Positions 15,591 to 23,165 of a stretch of DNA of 42,784 nucleotides are shown here, in pieces (position 1 is the first letter of the stretch; every line of letters begins with the position of its first letter). A model generated the notes under the pieces. The model did no database searches. It had not been told where the DNA came from and was given only the letters and a program-made list of their open reading frames with translations. The stretch comes from an uncultured Asticcacaulis sp. GTDB lineage: Bacteria > Pseudomonadota > Alphaproteobacteria > Caulobacterales > Caulobacteraceae. The position numbers and the translations under genes are program-made. Location: the NCBI GenBank assembly GCA_946480525.1, contig CAMLLA010000001.1, forward strand, positions 1 through 42,784, given 5' to 3'.

Positions 15591-15980
15591 ATGACCGTCG
15601 CAACACGCCGCTTGTTTACCTCGTCCCTTGCCGCAGCTACGCTTCTGGCCGCCACGTCCGCGCTCGCGCACCACGGCTGGGACTGGGCCGAAGACAAGCA
15701 AAGCCAGATCGACGGCAAGATCGAATCGATCTCAATGGCCCCGCCCCATCCTTCGCTGAAAGTCAAAACCGCCGACGGCAAGACCTGGCAGGTGGACCTC
15801 GGCAATCCGAACCAGACGGCGCGCTCCGGCTTCACTGGCGATACCGCCAAGGCCGGCGACGCCATTGCTGTCCTCGGCAATCGTAACAAGGACAAGGCGA
15901 AGCTACACATGAAGGCAGTGCGCATCACCCTGGCCGGCAAGAATTACGACATGTACCCTGAACGGATTCAGGCCCATTGA
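15591..15980 (+). CDS. Exported DUF6152-like protein
   Basis: The 129-residue product begins with a signal peptide (MTVATRRLFTSSLAAATLLAATSALA; the RRLF pair makes a Tat signal possible). The mature protein starts HHGWDWAEDK, followed by a small beta-rich domain (QSQIDGKIESISMAPPHPSLKV and a GKTWQVDLG segment). The N-terminal His-His and the repeated beta pattern match DUF6152 proteins, exported proteins of unknown function that sometimes accompany copper or redox genes. Its stop overlaps the start of the next membrane protein (TTGA), so the two are translationally coupled and probably work together at the inner membrane. Confidence 0.75.
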   Translation: MTVATRRLFTSSLAAATLLAATSALAHHGWDWAEDKQSQIDGKIESISMAPPHPSLKVKTADGKTWQVDLGNPNQTARSGFTGDTAKAGDAIAVLGNRNKDKAKLHMKAVRITLAGKNYDMYPERIQAH

Positions 15981-16453
15981 GCACCGACGTTGTCGCGCTG
16001 ATCGCCGGATGGCCGGGCGCGCAGTGGCTGCGCGCGTCCGGCCTGGCCTATCCGTTCGTCAACTCTGCCCATATCCTGGGGATAGGTCTGCTGCTGGGCG
16101 CCATACTGCCGCTGGACCTGAGGCTGCTTGGTCTTTTTAATGCCGTACCGTTGCGGGTGATCGGGCCGTTCCTGTCGCGAGCGGCGGCCGTGGGCATCTG
16201 CCTGGCGGTCGTGACCGGGCTCTGGCTGTTTTCGGTCCAGCCAAAAGACTATCTCGGCAATCCTGCCTTTCGCTGGAAGGCCGGGCTGCTGGCGCTGGCG
16301 ATCGTCAATATCGTCGCCCAGCATCTGGGGCCGCAATACCGGGTGGCTATCAGTGGAGGGCGCATCGGCACAATGGTGCGTGTCCACGCTGCCGTGTCGG
16401 CGTGCCTGTGGCTGTCGGTTCTGATCGCCGGCCGATGGATTGGGTTTGTCTGA
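15977..16453 (+). CDS. Integral membrane protein (DUF2214/DUF6644-like)
   Basis: The 158-residue protein starts with a TTG that overlaps the previous stop (TTGA, 15977-15980). It has four predicted membrane helices, for example AHILGIGLLLGAILPLDLRL, AVGICLAVVTGLWLFS, GLLALAIVNIVA and ACLWLSVLIAGRWIGF. The histidine in NSAHILGIG and the WRWKAG-like FRWKAG loop recall small cytochrome b-like membrane proteins such as DUF2214/DUF6644, but haem binding is not shown. It is coupled to an exported DUF6152-like protein. The C-terminus is nine bases from the convergent hybrid kinase gene. Confidence 0.7.
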   Translation: MSTDVVALIAGWPGAQWLRASGLAYPFVNSAHILGIGLLLGAILPLDLRLLGLFNAVPLRVIGPFLSRAAAVGICLAVVTGLWLFSVQPKDYLGNPAFRWKAGLLALAIVNIVAQHLGPQYRVAISGGRIGTMVRVHAAVSACLWLSVLIAGRWIGFV

Positions 16454-16462
16454 ACCCGGATA

Positions 16463-18148
16463 TCAGCGCAACTGGCCGAGCTTGAGCGCCAGGATGTCGG
16501 GCAGTACGGGTTTGGAGATATATTCGTCCATGCCGGCCTGCAGGCAGCGCTCGCGGTCGCCAGCCAGGGCATGGGCTGTCACGCCGATAATGGTGTTGCG
16601 ATAGCCGCGTCCCGTTGCTTCCTTGGCAGCTTCCAGGTCGCGGATCCAGCGCGTGGTTTCCAGTCCGTCCATGCCCTGCATCTGCACGTCCATCAGGATG
16701 GCGTAGTGCGGACCCCCGGCGGCCTTGATGATGTCGATCGCCTCCGTGCCCGACATGGCCGAGACCGTGTCGTAGCCAAGCTCCTCCAGCATCAGGCTGA
16801 GCACCATGATGTTAGGCGCGTAGTCCTCGACGATCAGCACGCACGGCCGGCCGTTCTCGCCGGTAATCGGCTTGAAGGCGCGGCGCTGATTGTAAAGCGA
16901 ATTCAGGCTGGCCGGCAGTGGGCGGACATTTCCAACCGGCGCGACCACCGGCTCTTCGCCACTGGCGCGGTCCTGGTTGAGGGTTACCTTGAACACCGAG
17001 CCCTGGCCCTGGCTGCTTTCGACGCGGATGGCGCCGCCCATAAGCTCGACCAGTGAGCGCGCGATGGACAGTCCCAGTCCGGATCCGCCGAAACGGCGGG
17101 TAATGGTCTCGTCGGCCTGGGTGAACTTGTCGAAGATCAGCGGCAGTTTCTCGGCAGGGATACCGATGCCGGTATCGCGCACCGAAAGGTTCAGCGTCAC
17201 GGCGTCGTCGCCGCAGGCCTGCGTTTCGGCGGTAATGACAATCTCGCCTTCATCGGTAAATTTCAGCGCATTGCTGACCAGGTTCATCAGGACCTGCTGC
17301 AGACGGGTCCGGTCGCCCATCAGCACGTCGCCATGGGTACGGTCGTCGAGAATCAGGCGCAGGTTTTTGCGTCCGGCGTCCGGCTCGAACATCAGGTGGA
17401 TGTCCTTGAGGATTTCGGCGGGCTCGTAGCGGATGCTTTCCAGGGCGATTCGGTCGTCCTCGATGCGGCTGATGTCGAGCAGGTCGTTGATCAGCTTGAG
17501 CAGCAGGTCGGCATTGGTGCGCAGGGTCTCGACGATCTTCTTCTGGTCGTCGTTGAGCGGCGATTTGGCCAGCACGGTGGCAAGGCCCGTGACGACGTTC
17601 ATCGGCGTCCGGATCTCATGGCTCATGGTGGCCAGGAAGCGGCTCTTGGCTTCGCTGGCCTGCTCGGCGCGTTCCTTGGCCTGCAAGAGTTCTTCGCGCT
17701 GACGGGCGTTTTCGCGCAGCAGCCGTTCCTTGGTGTAGGCCGCCTGCATGATGGCCGGCAGGAGGTCAAGATAGGTCTGGTTGACATCCTTGACGGCGTA
17801 GTCGGCGGCGCCTCGCTGCAGGGCTTCCAGGGCGATGCGCTCATCACCGCCCACCGTCAGGATGACAGCCGGCGGCGACCCCGGCACCTTGCCCAGCCGT
17901 TCGAGGAGTTCCAGGCCACTCATGCCGGGCAGATTGTAATCGACGAGCAGGAGATCGTACGCCTTGCCGTCGCGCATGATCAGGTCCAGCGCTTTTTCCG
18001 CCGTTTCAACCGTATCGACCGCCAGACCCGCCCGATCCATCCGCCTTTGCAGCAGGCGCGCCAGTGCGGCGTCGTCTTCGACATACAGAATTTGCTGCAT
18101 GCCGGACAACGGATGGGATTGCGGATCTATTTCGGCGTCAAGCGGCAT
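16463..18148 (-). CDS. Hybrid histidine kinase: receiver - kinase - receiver
   Basis: The 561-residue soluble protein has, in order, an N-terminal receiver (about 18-135, phospho-acceptor D70), a coiled-coil linker (about 138-170), a dimerisation/phospho-acceptor domain with H177 in ATMSHEIRTPMN, and an ATP-binding domain (about 285-392). The ATP-binding domain has the N-box NLVSNALKF, RDTGIGIP and GGSGLGLSIAR. A second receiver follows (about 433-555, D487 in ILMDVQMQGMDG). There is no membrane or PAS domain. The N-terminal receiver probably takes phosphate from the upstream kinase and controls this one. It lies five bases after the single-receiver gene, so three signalling genes form one operon with no transcription factor among them. 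Confidence 0.92.
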   Translation of the reverse strand: MPLDAEIDPQSHPLSGMQQILYVEDDAALARLLQRRMDRAGLAVDTVETAEKALDLIMRDGKAYDLLLVDYNLPGMSGLELLERLGKVPGSPPAVILTVGGDERIALEALQRGAADYAVKDVNQTYLDLLPAIMQAAYTKERLLRENARQREELLQAKERAEQASEAKSRFLATMSHEIRTPMNVVTGLATVLAKSPLNDDQKKIVETLRTNADLLLKLINDLLDISRIEDDRIALESIRYEPAEILKDIHLMFEPDAGRKNLRLILDDRTHGDVLMGDRTRLQQVLMNLVSNALKFTDEGEIVITAETQACGDDAVTLNLSVRDTGIGIPAEKLPLIFDKFTQADETITRRFGGSGLGLSIARSLVELMGGAIRVESSQGQGSVFKVTLNQDRASGEEPVVAPVGNVRPLPASLNSLYNQRRAFKPITGENGRPCVLIVEDYAPNIMVLSLMLEELGYDTVSAMSGTEAIDIIKAAGGPHYAILMDVQMQGMDGLETTRWIRDLEAAKEATGRGYRNTIIGVTAHALAGDRERCLQAGMDEYISKPVLPDILALKLGQLR

Positions 18149-18153
18149 GAGAA

Positions 18154-18600
18154 TCAGTCGTTGATATGGGGTACGCGAACTATGGTCATCATAAGGCCGA
18201 GTTTCTGGATTGCTTCAGAAAACTCATCGTACCCCACCGGTTTGTTCATGAAAACATTGCAGCCCAGCGCATAACAGCGGTCTATGTCCTTCGGGCTGTC
18301 GGTGGTTGTCAGGACGATGACCGGCATGCGGCGGGTGGTTTCAGAGGCCTTCAGGTGCCTGAGGATTTCAAATCCGTCGATATCGGGCAGGTTCAGGTCC
18401 AGTACGGCCACCATCTTGTCGTAATGGCGTTCGGGCTGGTCCGGGCCGAAGAAGTAGTCCATGGCGGCGCGTCCGGACTCGAGGTGTTCGATGGCGTTCT
18501 GAACGCCGCTGCGTTTGAGGTTGCGGCGTATCAGGCTGGCATGGCCGGCATCGTCTTCGACGAGGACGAGCGAGAAGGGTTCCGAAAACGGCGTGATCAT
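18154..18600 (-). CDS. Single-domain response regulator (Rcp1-like)
   Basis: The 148-residue protein is a lone receiver domain: acidic pair E15/D16, phospho-acceptor D68 in AVLDLNLPDIDG, switch threonines in VLTTTDSP and the lysine in NKPV. The wording, with LVLVEDDAGHASLIRRNL at the start and SGRAAMDYFF, is that of the Rcp1 group, receivers that serve phytochrome-like or CHASE-type kinases. It sits between two kinase genes (gaps of 9 and 5 bases) and probably shuttles phosphate between them or to an output encoded elsewhere. Confidence 0.92.
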   Translation of the reverse strand: MITPFSEPFSLVLVEDDAGHASLIRRNLKRSGVQNAIEHLESGRAAMDYFFGPDQPERHYDKMVAVLDLNLPDIDGFEILRHLKASETTRRMPVIVLTTTDSPKDIDRCYALGCNVFMNKPVGYDEFSEAIQKLGLMMTIVRVPHIND

Positions 18601-18609
18601 ACAAAGGTC

Positions 18610-20463
18610 CTAACTCGCCAGGGCACGGGACGTCTCAGGTGACGGCTCGGCGTTGGCTGCGGCGGGGATTTTCTTCGGAAGGCTGAAATAGAATGTCGTG
18701 CCGACGTCCACGGTCGACTCGAACCAGATGGCGCCCGACATCTTGCGAAGCGTCGCCTTGACGAAAGCCATGCCGAGGCCCAGGCCCCGGACATCGCCGG
18801 TATTACGGGCGCGGCGGAAGATGTGGAAGACCTTCTGGCGATCGTCGGCCTCGATGCCCCGGCCATTGTCGCGAATGGAGAAAATGTATTCGCGGGTGGT
18901 TTCCAGGCAGTTGACTTCGATATGTCCCGGGCGGCCGGGCTGGAGATATTTGACGGCGTTGTCCAGCAGGTTGGAAAAGATCTGCTCCAGCGCCACCGGA
19001 TCGGCGATCAGTTCCGGCAGGTTGCCGACGACGACCTCGACGCCCTTGCCGGTCAGTTCGTAGCTTTGCGCGCCAAGGCATTTGTCGAAGATGGCGCGCG
19101 AACTGACGCGCTCTTCGCGATAGACGTACTTGCCGATGCGCGACAGGTCCAGGATGGCGGTCGTCAGCGTGTCCATGCGATCCACCGCCTTGCCGATAAA
19201 ACCCAGCGACTCCGGAATATCGGCCTTGAGCAGGGCTTCCAGCCGTTTCCAGTTCTGTTCGCCCAGTTCCTTTCTCTTCGGTTCGAGGAGTTCACGCACC
19301 TCGTCCACTGCCATGGACAGTTCGTGGCTGAACCCCTTGAGGTTCACCAGCGGCGAACGCATGTCATGGGACGTGATGTAGGTGAAGGCTTCCATATCGG
19401 CGTGAAGCTGCTTGTACTCTTCTTCGCGTTCCTTCTGCTCGGTGATGTCGGTGTGGGTGCCGATCAGGGTGCGGATCTGACCGAACTTGTCCCAGGTGCC
19501 GACGCCGCGCGACAGCACCCACCGCCAGGTTCCGTCCTTGTGCTTCATGCGGAAGACGCTGGCATAGACCGGCGATTGCCGCATGATGTACTGGCGCCGC
19601 ACTTCAAGGACCTTGGGCAGGTCGTCGGCGTGGATCAGGCTCATGACCGCGTCGATCGTGTCGGCGATCTCGTCCTCGCCATAGCCCAGCATCGCCTTGA
19701 ATTCACGCGAGGCGTAGAAGCTTTCGCTGACGAAATTGAGTTCGTACAGGCCGTCGTTTATGCCATTCATGACCGTCCGGAAGCGCAGCTCGGCCTTGCG
19801 GCTCTCGTCCTCGAAAGCCTGGTTCTCGGTCTCCAGCTTGATGATCGTGATCGTACCTATCAGCACGATTCCGATGCCGATGATGGCGCCAATGACAAGG
19901 ATATAGATGAAGTTGGCCTTTTGCGACTCGACCTGCTTGACGTGGGCCTTGAGGCTGGCCAGGCGCATGGCGACGCTGTCGTCCAGCCGTCCGCGCAGAC
20001 CGTCCATGGCGTCCTTTTGCCTGGCCAGGTCGGCAACGGATACCGCCCCACGGCCATGCGTCCTGACAGCAGCAATCTGTCGTTCATAGGTTTTTTGAAT
20101 GTCGTCGATCGAATCCAGCCAGACATTGGTCTGGGCGAAGAAGGACTTTTCCCGATAGGTGACGTTGCGCAAGGTGACGACCTGGGCGCGTAAGCGGGCG
20201 CCGGCCTCGCTGTAGGGCTTCAGAAAGCGTTCGTCTCCGGACAGGATATAGCCCCGCACGCCGTTTTCCATCTCCAGCGTGCCGATGTAGATATTCCGCG
20301 TCTGGCCGATGGTCTCGTACTGGTAGATGGTGTCGGCGTTGAGGTCCTCGACCTTCTGGTACTGGCTGTGAATGATCATGGTAAAGGCGCACAGCGCGAT
20401 CGACACGATGCTGAAGAAGGCCAGATAGATGTGCTTGACGTTAATGCCCCAGGGTAACCACAT
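18610..20463 (-). CDS. Membrane sensor histidine kinase with CHASE3-like and PAS domains
   Basis: The 617-residue protein has a first membrane helix (about 11-31) and an extracytoplasmic helical sensor (about 32-183) with the CHASE3-type phrase ENGVRGYILSGDERFLKPY. A second helix (about 184-206) follows, then a PAS/PAC domain (about 228-345, ending IGTHTDITEQKERE). The kinase core has H366 in YITSHDMRSPLVNL, DNAVKYL, RDNGRGIE and GLGLGMAFVK. The core is of the phytochrome-related class that pairs with Rcp1-like receivers, one of which is encoded next. The start at 20463 lacks a clear ribosome site. It is the first gene of the three-gene signalling operon. Confidence 0.92.
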   Translation of the reverse strand: MWLPWGINVKHIYLAFFSIVSIALCAFTMIIHSQYQKVEDLNADTIYQYETIGQTRNIYIGTLEMENGVRGYILSGDERFLKPYSEAGARLRAQVVTLRNVTYREKSFFAQTNVWLDSIDDIQKTYERQIAAVRTHGRGAVSVADLARQKDAMDGLRGRLDDSVAMRLASLKAHVKQVESQKANFIYILVIGAIIGIGIVLIGTITIIKLETENQAFEDESRKAELRFRTVMNGINDGLYELNFVSESFYASREFKAMLGYGEDEIADTIDAVMSLIHADDLPKVLEVRRQYIMRQSPVYASVFRMKHKDGTWRWVLSRGVGTWDKFGQIRTLIGTHTDITEQKEREEEYKQLHADMEAFTYITSHDMRSPLVNLKGFSHELSMAVDEVRELLEPKRKELGEQNWKRLEALLKADIPESLGFIGKAVDRMDTLTTAILDLSRIGKYVYREERVSSRAIFDKCLGAQSYELTGKGVEVVVGNLPELIADPVALEQIFSNLLDNAVKYLQPGRPGHIEVNCLETTREYIFSIRDNGRGIEADDRQKVFHIFRRARNTGDVRGLGLGMAFVKATLRKMSGAIWFESTVDVGTTFYFSLPKKIPAAANAEPSPETSRALAS

Positions 20464-20620
20464 CGTTTCGGCCGTTGATGATGCCTTCTGCCCATATTAT
20501 TCCAGATACCCGTTCAATGGCCCACTGGAATTCGGCGGCATGCCGAAAAAAACGGGCCTTCTGGAACCCGAACGTGGACGCTAGCGCGCGCAATCAAAAG
20601 CGGCAATAAGTGACAGGGTG

Positions 20621-20660
20621 TAAAAAATAAAAAACCCGTAAGAGCGGGCGCTCTCACGGG
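20621..20660 (-). terminator. Intrinsic terminator of the DUF883 gene
   Basis: Eleven-base arms (20635-20645 and 20650-20660, one G-U pair) are followed on the minus strand by TTTTTTATTTTTTA. It lies 70 bases after the stop of the gene at 20732. Confidence 0.9.
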
Positions 20661-20731
20661 CAGTTGGCAGGCCGGGGGAGAAATAAGTAAGGTGATAAGC
20701 CGAAAATCCGCAGGATCTTCGGCTGTATATA

Positions 20732-21025
20732 TTAGCGGCGGGTAAGCAGTGCGCCGAGAATGAAGCCTGCACCGAGGGCAATTGCGCTGGAGCGGATCGG
20801 GTTGGATTTGATCTCGGCCTCGACATTCTGAGACAGGCGGGACGTCTGGTCGACCGTCTTGTCCAGCAGGCCGCGGACCTTCTGGCCGGCTTCGCTGGCA
20901 TAGTCCGAAACAGTGTTGAGGGCTTCCTTGCTTTCGCTCGCCGCGTCCTGCGCGGCGTTGCGCAGATCATTCTCGGCGGACGCCTTGGTAACATTGGCGG
21001 CGGCTTTGGTGGCGGAGGAAAGCAT
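20732..21025 (-). CDS. DUF883 (ElaB/YqjD-like) membrane-anchored protein
   Basis: The 97-residue protein has a long amphipathic helix rich in Ala, Glu, Lys and Ser (LRNAAQDAASESKEALNTV and further) and a short C-terminal membrane helix (SSAIALGAGFILGALLTRR). That is the usual arrangement of the DUF883 family, inner-membrane proteins that in enterobacteria bind ribosomes in stationary phase. The ATG at 21025 is preceded by AGGAG. A longer frame to 21094 lacks a ribosome site. It is divergent from the CsbD-like gene, and both are probably stationary-phase or stress genes. Confidence 0.85.
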   Translation of the reverse strand: MLSSATKAAANVTKASAENDLRNAAQDAASESKEALNTVSDYASEAGQKVRGLLDKTVDQTSRLSQNVEAEIKSNPIRSSAIALGAGFILGALLTRR

Positions 21026-21462
21026 TGAGGGACTCCTGTCGTCTAATGAAAACGGTTCAGTGATGTCGGGGAGAAAAATGGGTGTCGCGTTCACGGAGGC
21101 CTTAGTCTGAGGTCTTAGGCTAGGGGGGGGCGATGAAGAGCCCCAGGCCGGCGTCCGTGAACGCGATAATGTTAGACTATAGACCGAACCCTCAAAGGGC
21201 CATGCGCCGCGGCGGCAGTGAAAATAAAATAACCATAAGGGAGCGGCCCCGGTTTCATTCGCAATTTTCCAGCCCGTTGCCGGGCAATGGTTTGCAGGTT
21301 TTGTCTTACCCCATATTTACCCGGGCCCGTTCGATGTGGTGCGTCAATTTTATGCGCAGCCTGATAGGTTCGGAACGATCGCGAACAGCGATGGATTTTA
21401 GTCCGTTTTCCGCGATTTGCCGCATTGTTCGCGGCATATCGCTCTCACCAGAGGAGATCACA
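21026..21462. other. 437-base intergenic region between divergent stress-type genes
   Basis: No convincing coding frame is seen. The reading frame that crosses it from 21133 only extends the CsbD-like gene and lacks a ribosome site. The region holds a run of eight or more G at about 21122-21129 and a small palindrome around TTGCCGGGCAA near 21280. An EcfG-like promoter lies at its right end. It should contain the promoters of both flanking genes. Confidence 0.6.
21382..21407 (+). promoter_or_regulatory. Possible EcfG (general stress sigma) promoter
   Basis: CGAAC (21382-21386), 17 bases, then CGTT (21404-21407) matches the alphaproteobacterial general-stress consensus GGAAC-N16/17-CGTT except for the first base. 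It lies about 56 bases before the CsbD-like start, a sensible distance, and the downstream gene is of a stress type. Confidence 0.4.
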
Positions 21463-21633
21463 ATGTCGATCAAGTCGAGCATCAAGGAAACCGCCGGCGC
21501 CGCCGAAGAAGAACTGGGCGAAGCTGTGCATAACGAAAAGATGGCCGAGAAGGGCCGTCGTATGCGCAATGAAGGCCGCGTCGGCAACGGCAAGATGCCG
21601 AAGGTAACCAAGGTGGGTTCCGAAAAGCCGTAG
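21463..21633 (+). CDS. CsbD-like small stress protein
   Basis: The 56-residue hydrophilic protein begins MSIKSSIKETAGAAEEELGE and continues in a charged helix with NEKMAEKGRRMRNEGR. The SIKETAGAAEEELGEA phrase is that of the CsbD/YjbJ family, small proteins of general stress regulons with no known biochemical function. The start at 21463 has a strong GAGGAGA six bases upstream; the longer upstream frame is not supported. A bidirectional terminator follows at 21649. Confidence 0.8.
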   Translation: MSIKSSIKETAGAAEEELGEAVHNEKMAEKGRRMRNEGRVGNGKMPKVTKVGSEKP

Positions 21634-21648
21634 GCCTTGAATACAGAC

Positions 21649-21686
21649 AAAAAAAGCCTCCCGGCGTAAACCGGGAGGCTTTTTTT
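21649..21686. terminator. Bidirectional intrinsic terminator
   Basis: Perfect 16-base arms (21649-21664 and 21671-21686) enclose CGTAAA, with seven A on one side and seven T on the other. It ends the CsbD-like gene on the plus strand and the GH130 gene, whose stop is at 21761, on the minus strand. Confidence 0.95.
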
Positions 21687-21760
21687 ATGGGACGCTGGAA
21701 ATATGGCTGGCCTTGAAATACCGGCATCGTAGCTGGTGTGTGCAACAGCCACGTGACACC

Positions 21761-23080
21761 CTAGACCCCCAGATGCGCCAGCAGGTCGCTGATCTTGATC
21801 GAGGCGAAGTGGATGCTGGAATCGGCCACGCCATAGGGCATGAACAGCCAGTCCCCGACCTTCATCGCGCCGCAGGTATAGATGACGTTGGGCACATAGC
21901 CTTCGCGATTGTCCTCCGACGGCGACAACAGCGGCGTCTGCGAGCGCGCGATGACCTTGCGCGGATCGTCCTTGTCGAGCAGGGCCGCGCCCAGCGAATA
22001 GCGCCGCACGGGGCCGACGCCGTGGGTCAGGACCAGCCAGCCTTCGTCAAGTTCGATCGGCGAGCCGCAATTGCCCATCTGGACCAGTTCCCACGGATAT
22101 TCGGGACCAAGTATGCGTTCGCCATTGTTCCAGATCAGCCGGTCGTCGCTTTCCAGGTAGAACAGGCTTTCGTGGTCCAGACGCGTGATCGCGGCATAGC
22201 GGCCGTGCAGCCGGCGTGGGAACAAGGCCAGGCCCTTGTGGTTGGCCGCGGCGCCACGGAACGGGATCAGCCTGAAGCTGCGGAAATCGCTGGTTTCAAA
22301 ACACTCGCAGGCGATTTCGCGACCGTTATAGGCGGTATAGCTGCCAAGATAGATCTGGCTGCCGTCTTCCTCGGTAAATTTGACCATGCGCAGGTCTTCC
22401 AGGCCGTTGGTCTGGGAGCGCGTCACGGGGAAGAGGACGGTTTCGGATACCGGGCATGCCTGATGGCTGTGGACCGTAATGGCGCCGTCATAGGGCAATG
22501 GATCCTTCGGCTTGGCCGCCACCGCGAAATCCGTTTCCGGCTTCAGTTCGATCGATCCATCGGCGTGGAAGACGCCCTCACGGAAGGAGATCGTCGAAAT
22601 ATGGCCTTCGCCGACCGTCCGCGTCGACAGGATGAAATTGACCGATCCGTTGCCGGCCCCGGTCTGGTCCGGGTGGACGACGATGGACGGGTTCATGACC
22701 GCCGCTGCCTGGTAGCTGTATTCATGGCTGAAATAGGCGCCGATGAGGGCGCGGTGGTCCTCGTCGATGGCCTCCATGCCGCCGTTGATCGCCTGAATCT
22801 GGTTGAACCGTTCCAGGAAGATGCCGCGTGTCTGCCAGTGACGGCCCGTAAAGTCGCGATTGACCTCTTCCATGACCGTCCGCACCTGTTCGGCCGACAT
22901 GGCGATGATCGACTCGCATATGCGGGTCACGCGTGACATGGCGCCCTTGGCGCTGTCGCGTGCGCTGCTGGCGATCGCGAAGGGCAGGATGACCACCCTT
23001 TCCGGATTGGCCCTCAGCATCAGGGGGCTTTGCAGCATGTCCACATGGGTTGATTTCGTCAGCTTCGCACCGCCGTCCAT
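21761..23080 (-). CDS. GH130 family beta-mannoside phosphorylase/hydrolase
   Basis: The 439-residue protein is a five-bladed propeller of family GH130. It has the family phrase AAAVMNPSIV (about 125-134), the catalytic-acid motif GLEDLR with D229 (most members read G-x-E-D-P-R), and a C-terminal TYAYG-type core (LTHGVGPVRRYSLGAALLD). GH130 enzymes act on beta-linked mannosides by phosphorolysis or hydrolysis. Phosphorylase versus hydrolase cannot be decided here. It has about 100 extra N-terminal residues and no signal peptide, so it works in the cytoplasm. GGAGAGGGA precedes the ATG at 23080. It follows the GT4 gene after 85 bases, which suggests that the two make and recycle one intracellular glycan. 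Confidence 0.88.
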   Translation of the reverse strand: MDGGAKLTKSTHVDMLQSPLMLRANPERVVILPFAIASSARDSAKGAMSRVTRICESIIAMSAEQVRTVMEEVNRDFTGRHWQTRGIFLERFNQIQAINGGMEAIDEDHRALIGAYFSHEYSYQAAAVMNPSIVVHPDQTGAGNGSVNFILSTRTVGEGHISTISFREGVFHADGSIELKPETDFAVAAKPKDPLPYDGAITVHSHQACPVSETVLFPVTRSQTNGLEDLRMVKFTEEDGSQIYLGSYTAYNGREIACECFETSDFRSFRLIPFRGAAANHKGLALFPRRLHGRYAAITRLDHESLFYLESDDRLIWNNGERILGPEYPWELVQMGNCGSPIELDEGWLVLTHGVGPVRRYSLGAALLDKDDPRKVIARSQTPLLSPSEDNREGYVPNVIYTCGAMKVGDWLFMPYGVADSSIHFASIKISDLLAHLGV

Positions 23081-23165
23081 AAATATTATCCCTCTCCAAG
23101 CAGTCTAGGCACCACGACTGTAAGCCGTGATGCCTGACCTGTCATTGATGCTCTGGCTGCGGCAT

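Noticed and set aside
18823..20193. Plus-strand frame of 456 residues opposite the CHASE3-PAS kinase
   Set aside because: The minus-strand gene has clear kinase boxes. The opposite frame is low-complexity His/Gln/Val-rich and matches nothing.
21713..22936. Plus-strand frame of 407 residues opposite the GH130 gene
   Set aside because: It is antisense to a well-supported glycoside phosphorylase and crosses the intergenic region after a terminator. No domain is seen.
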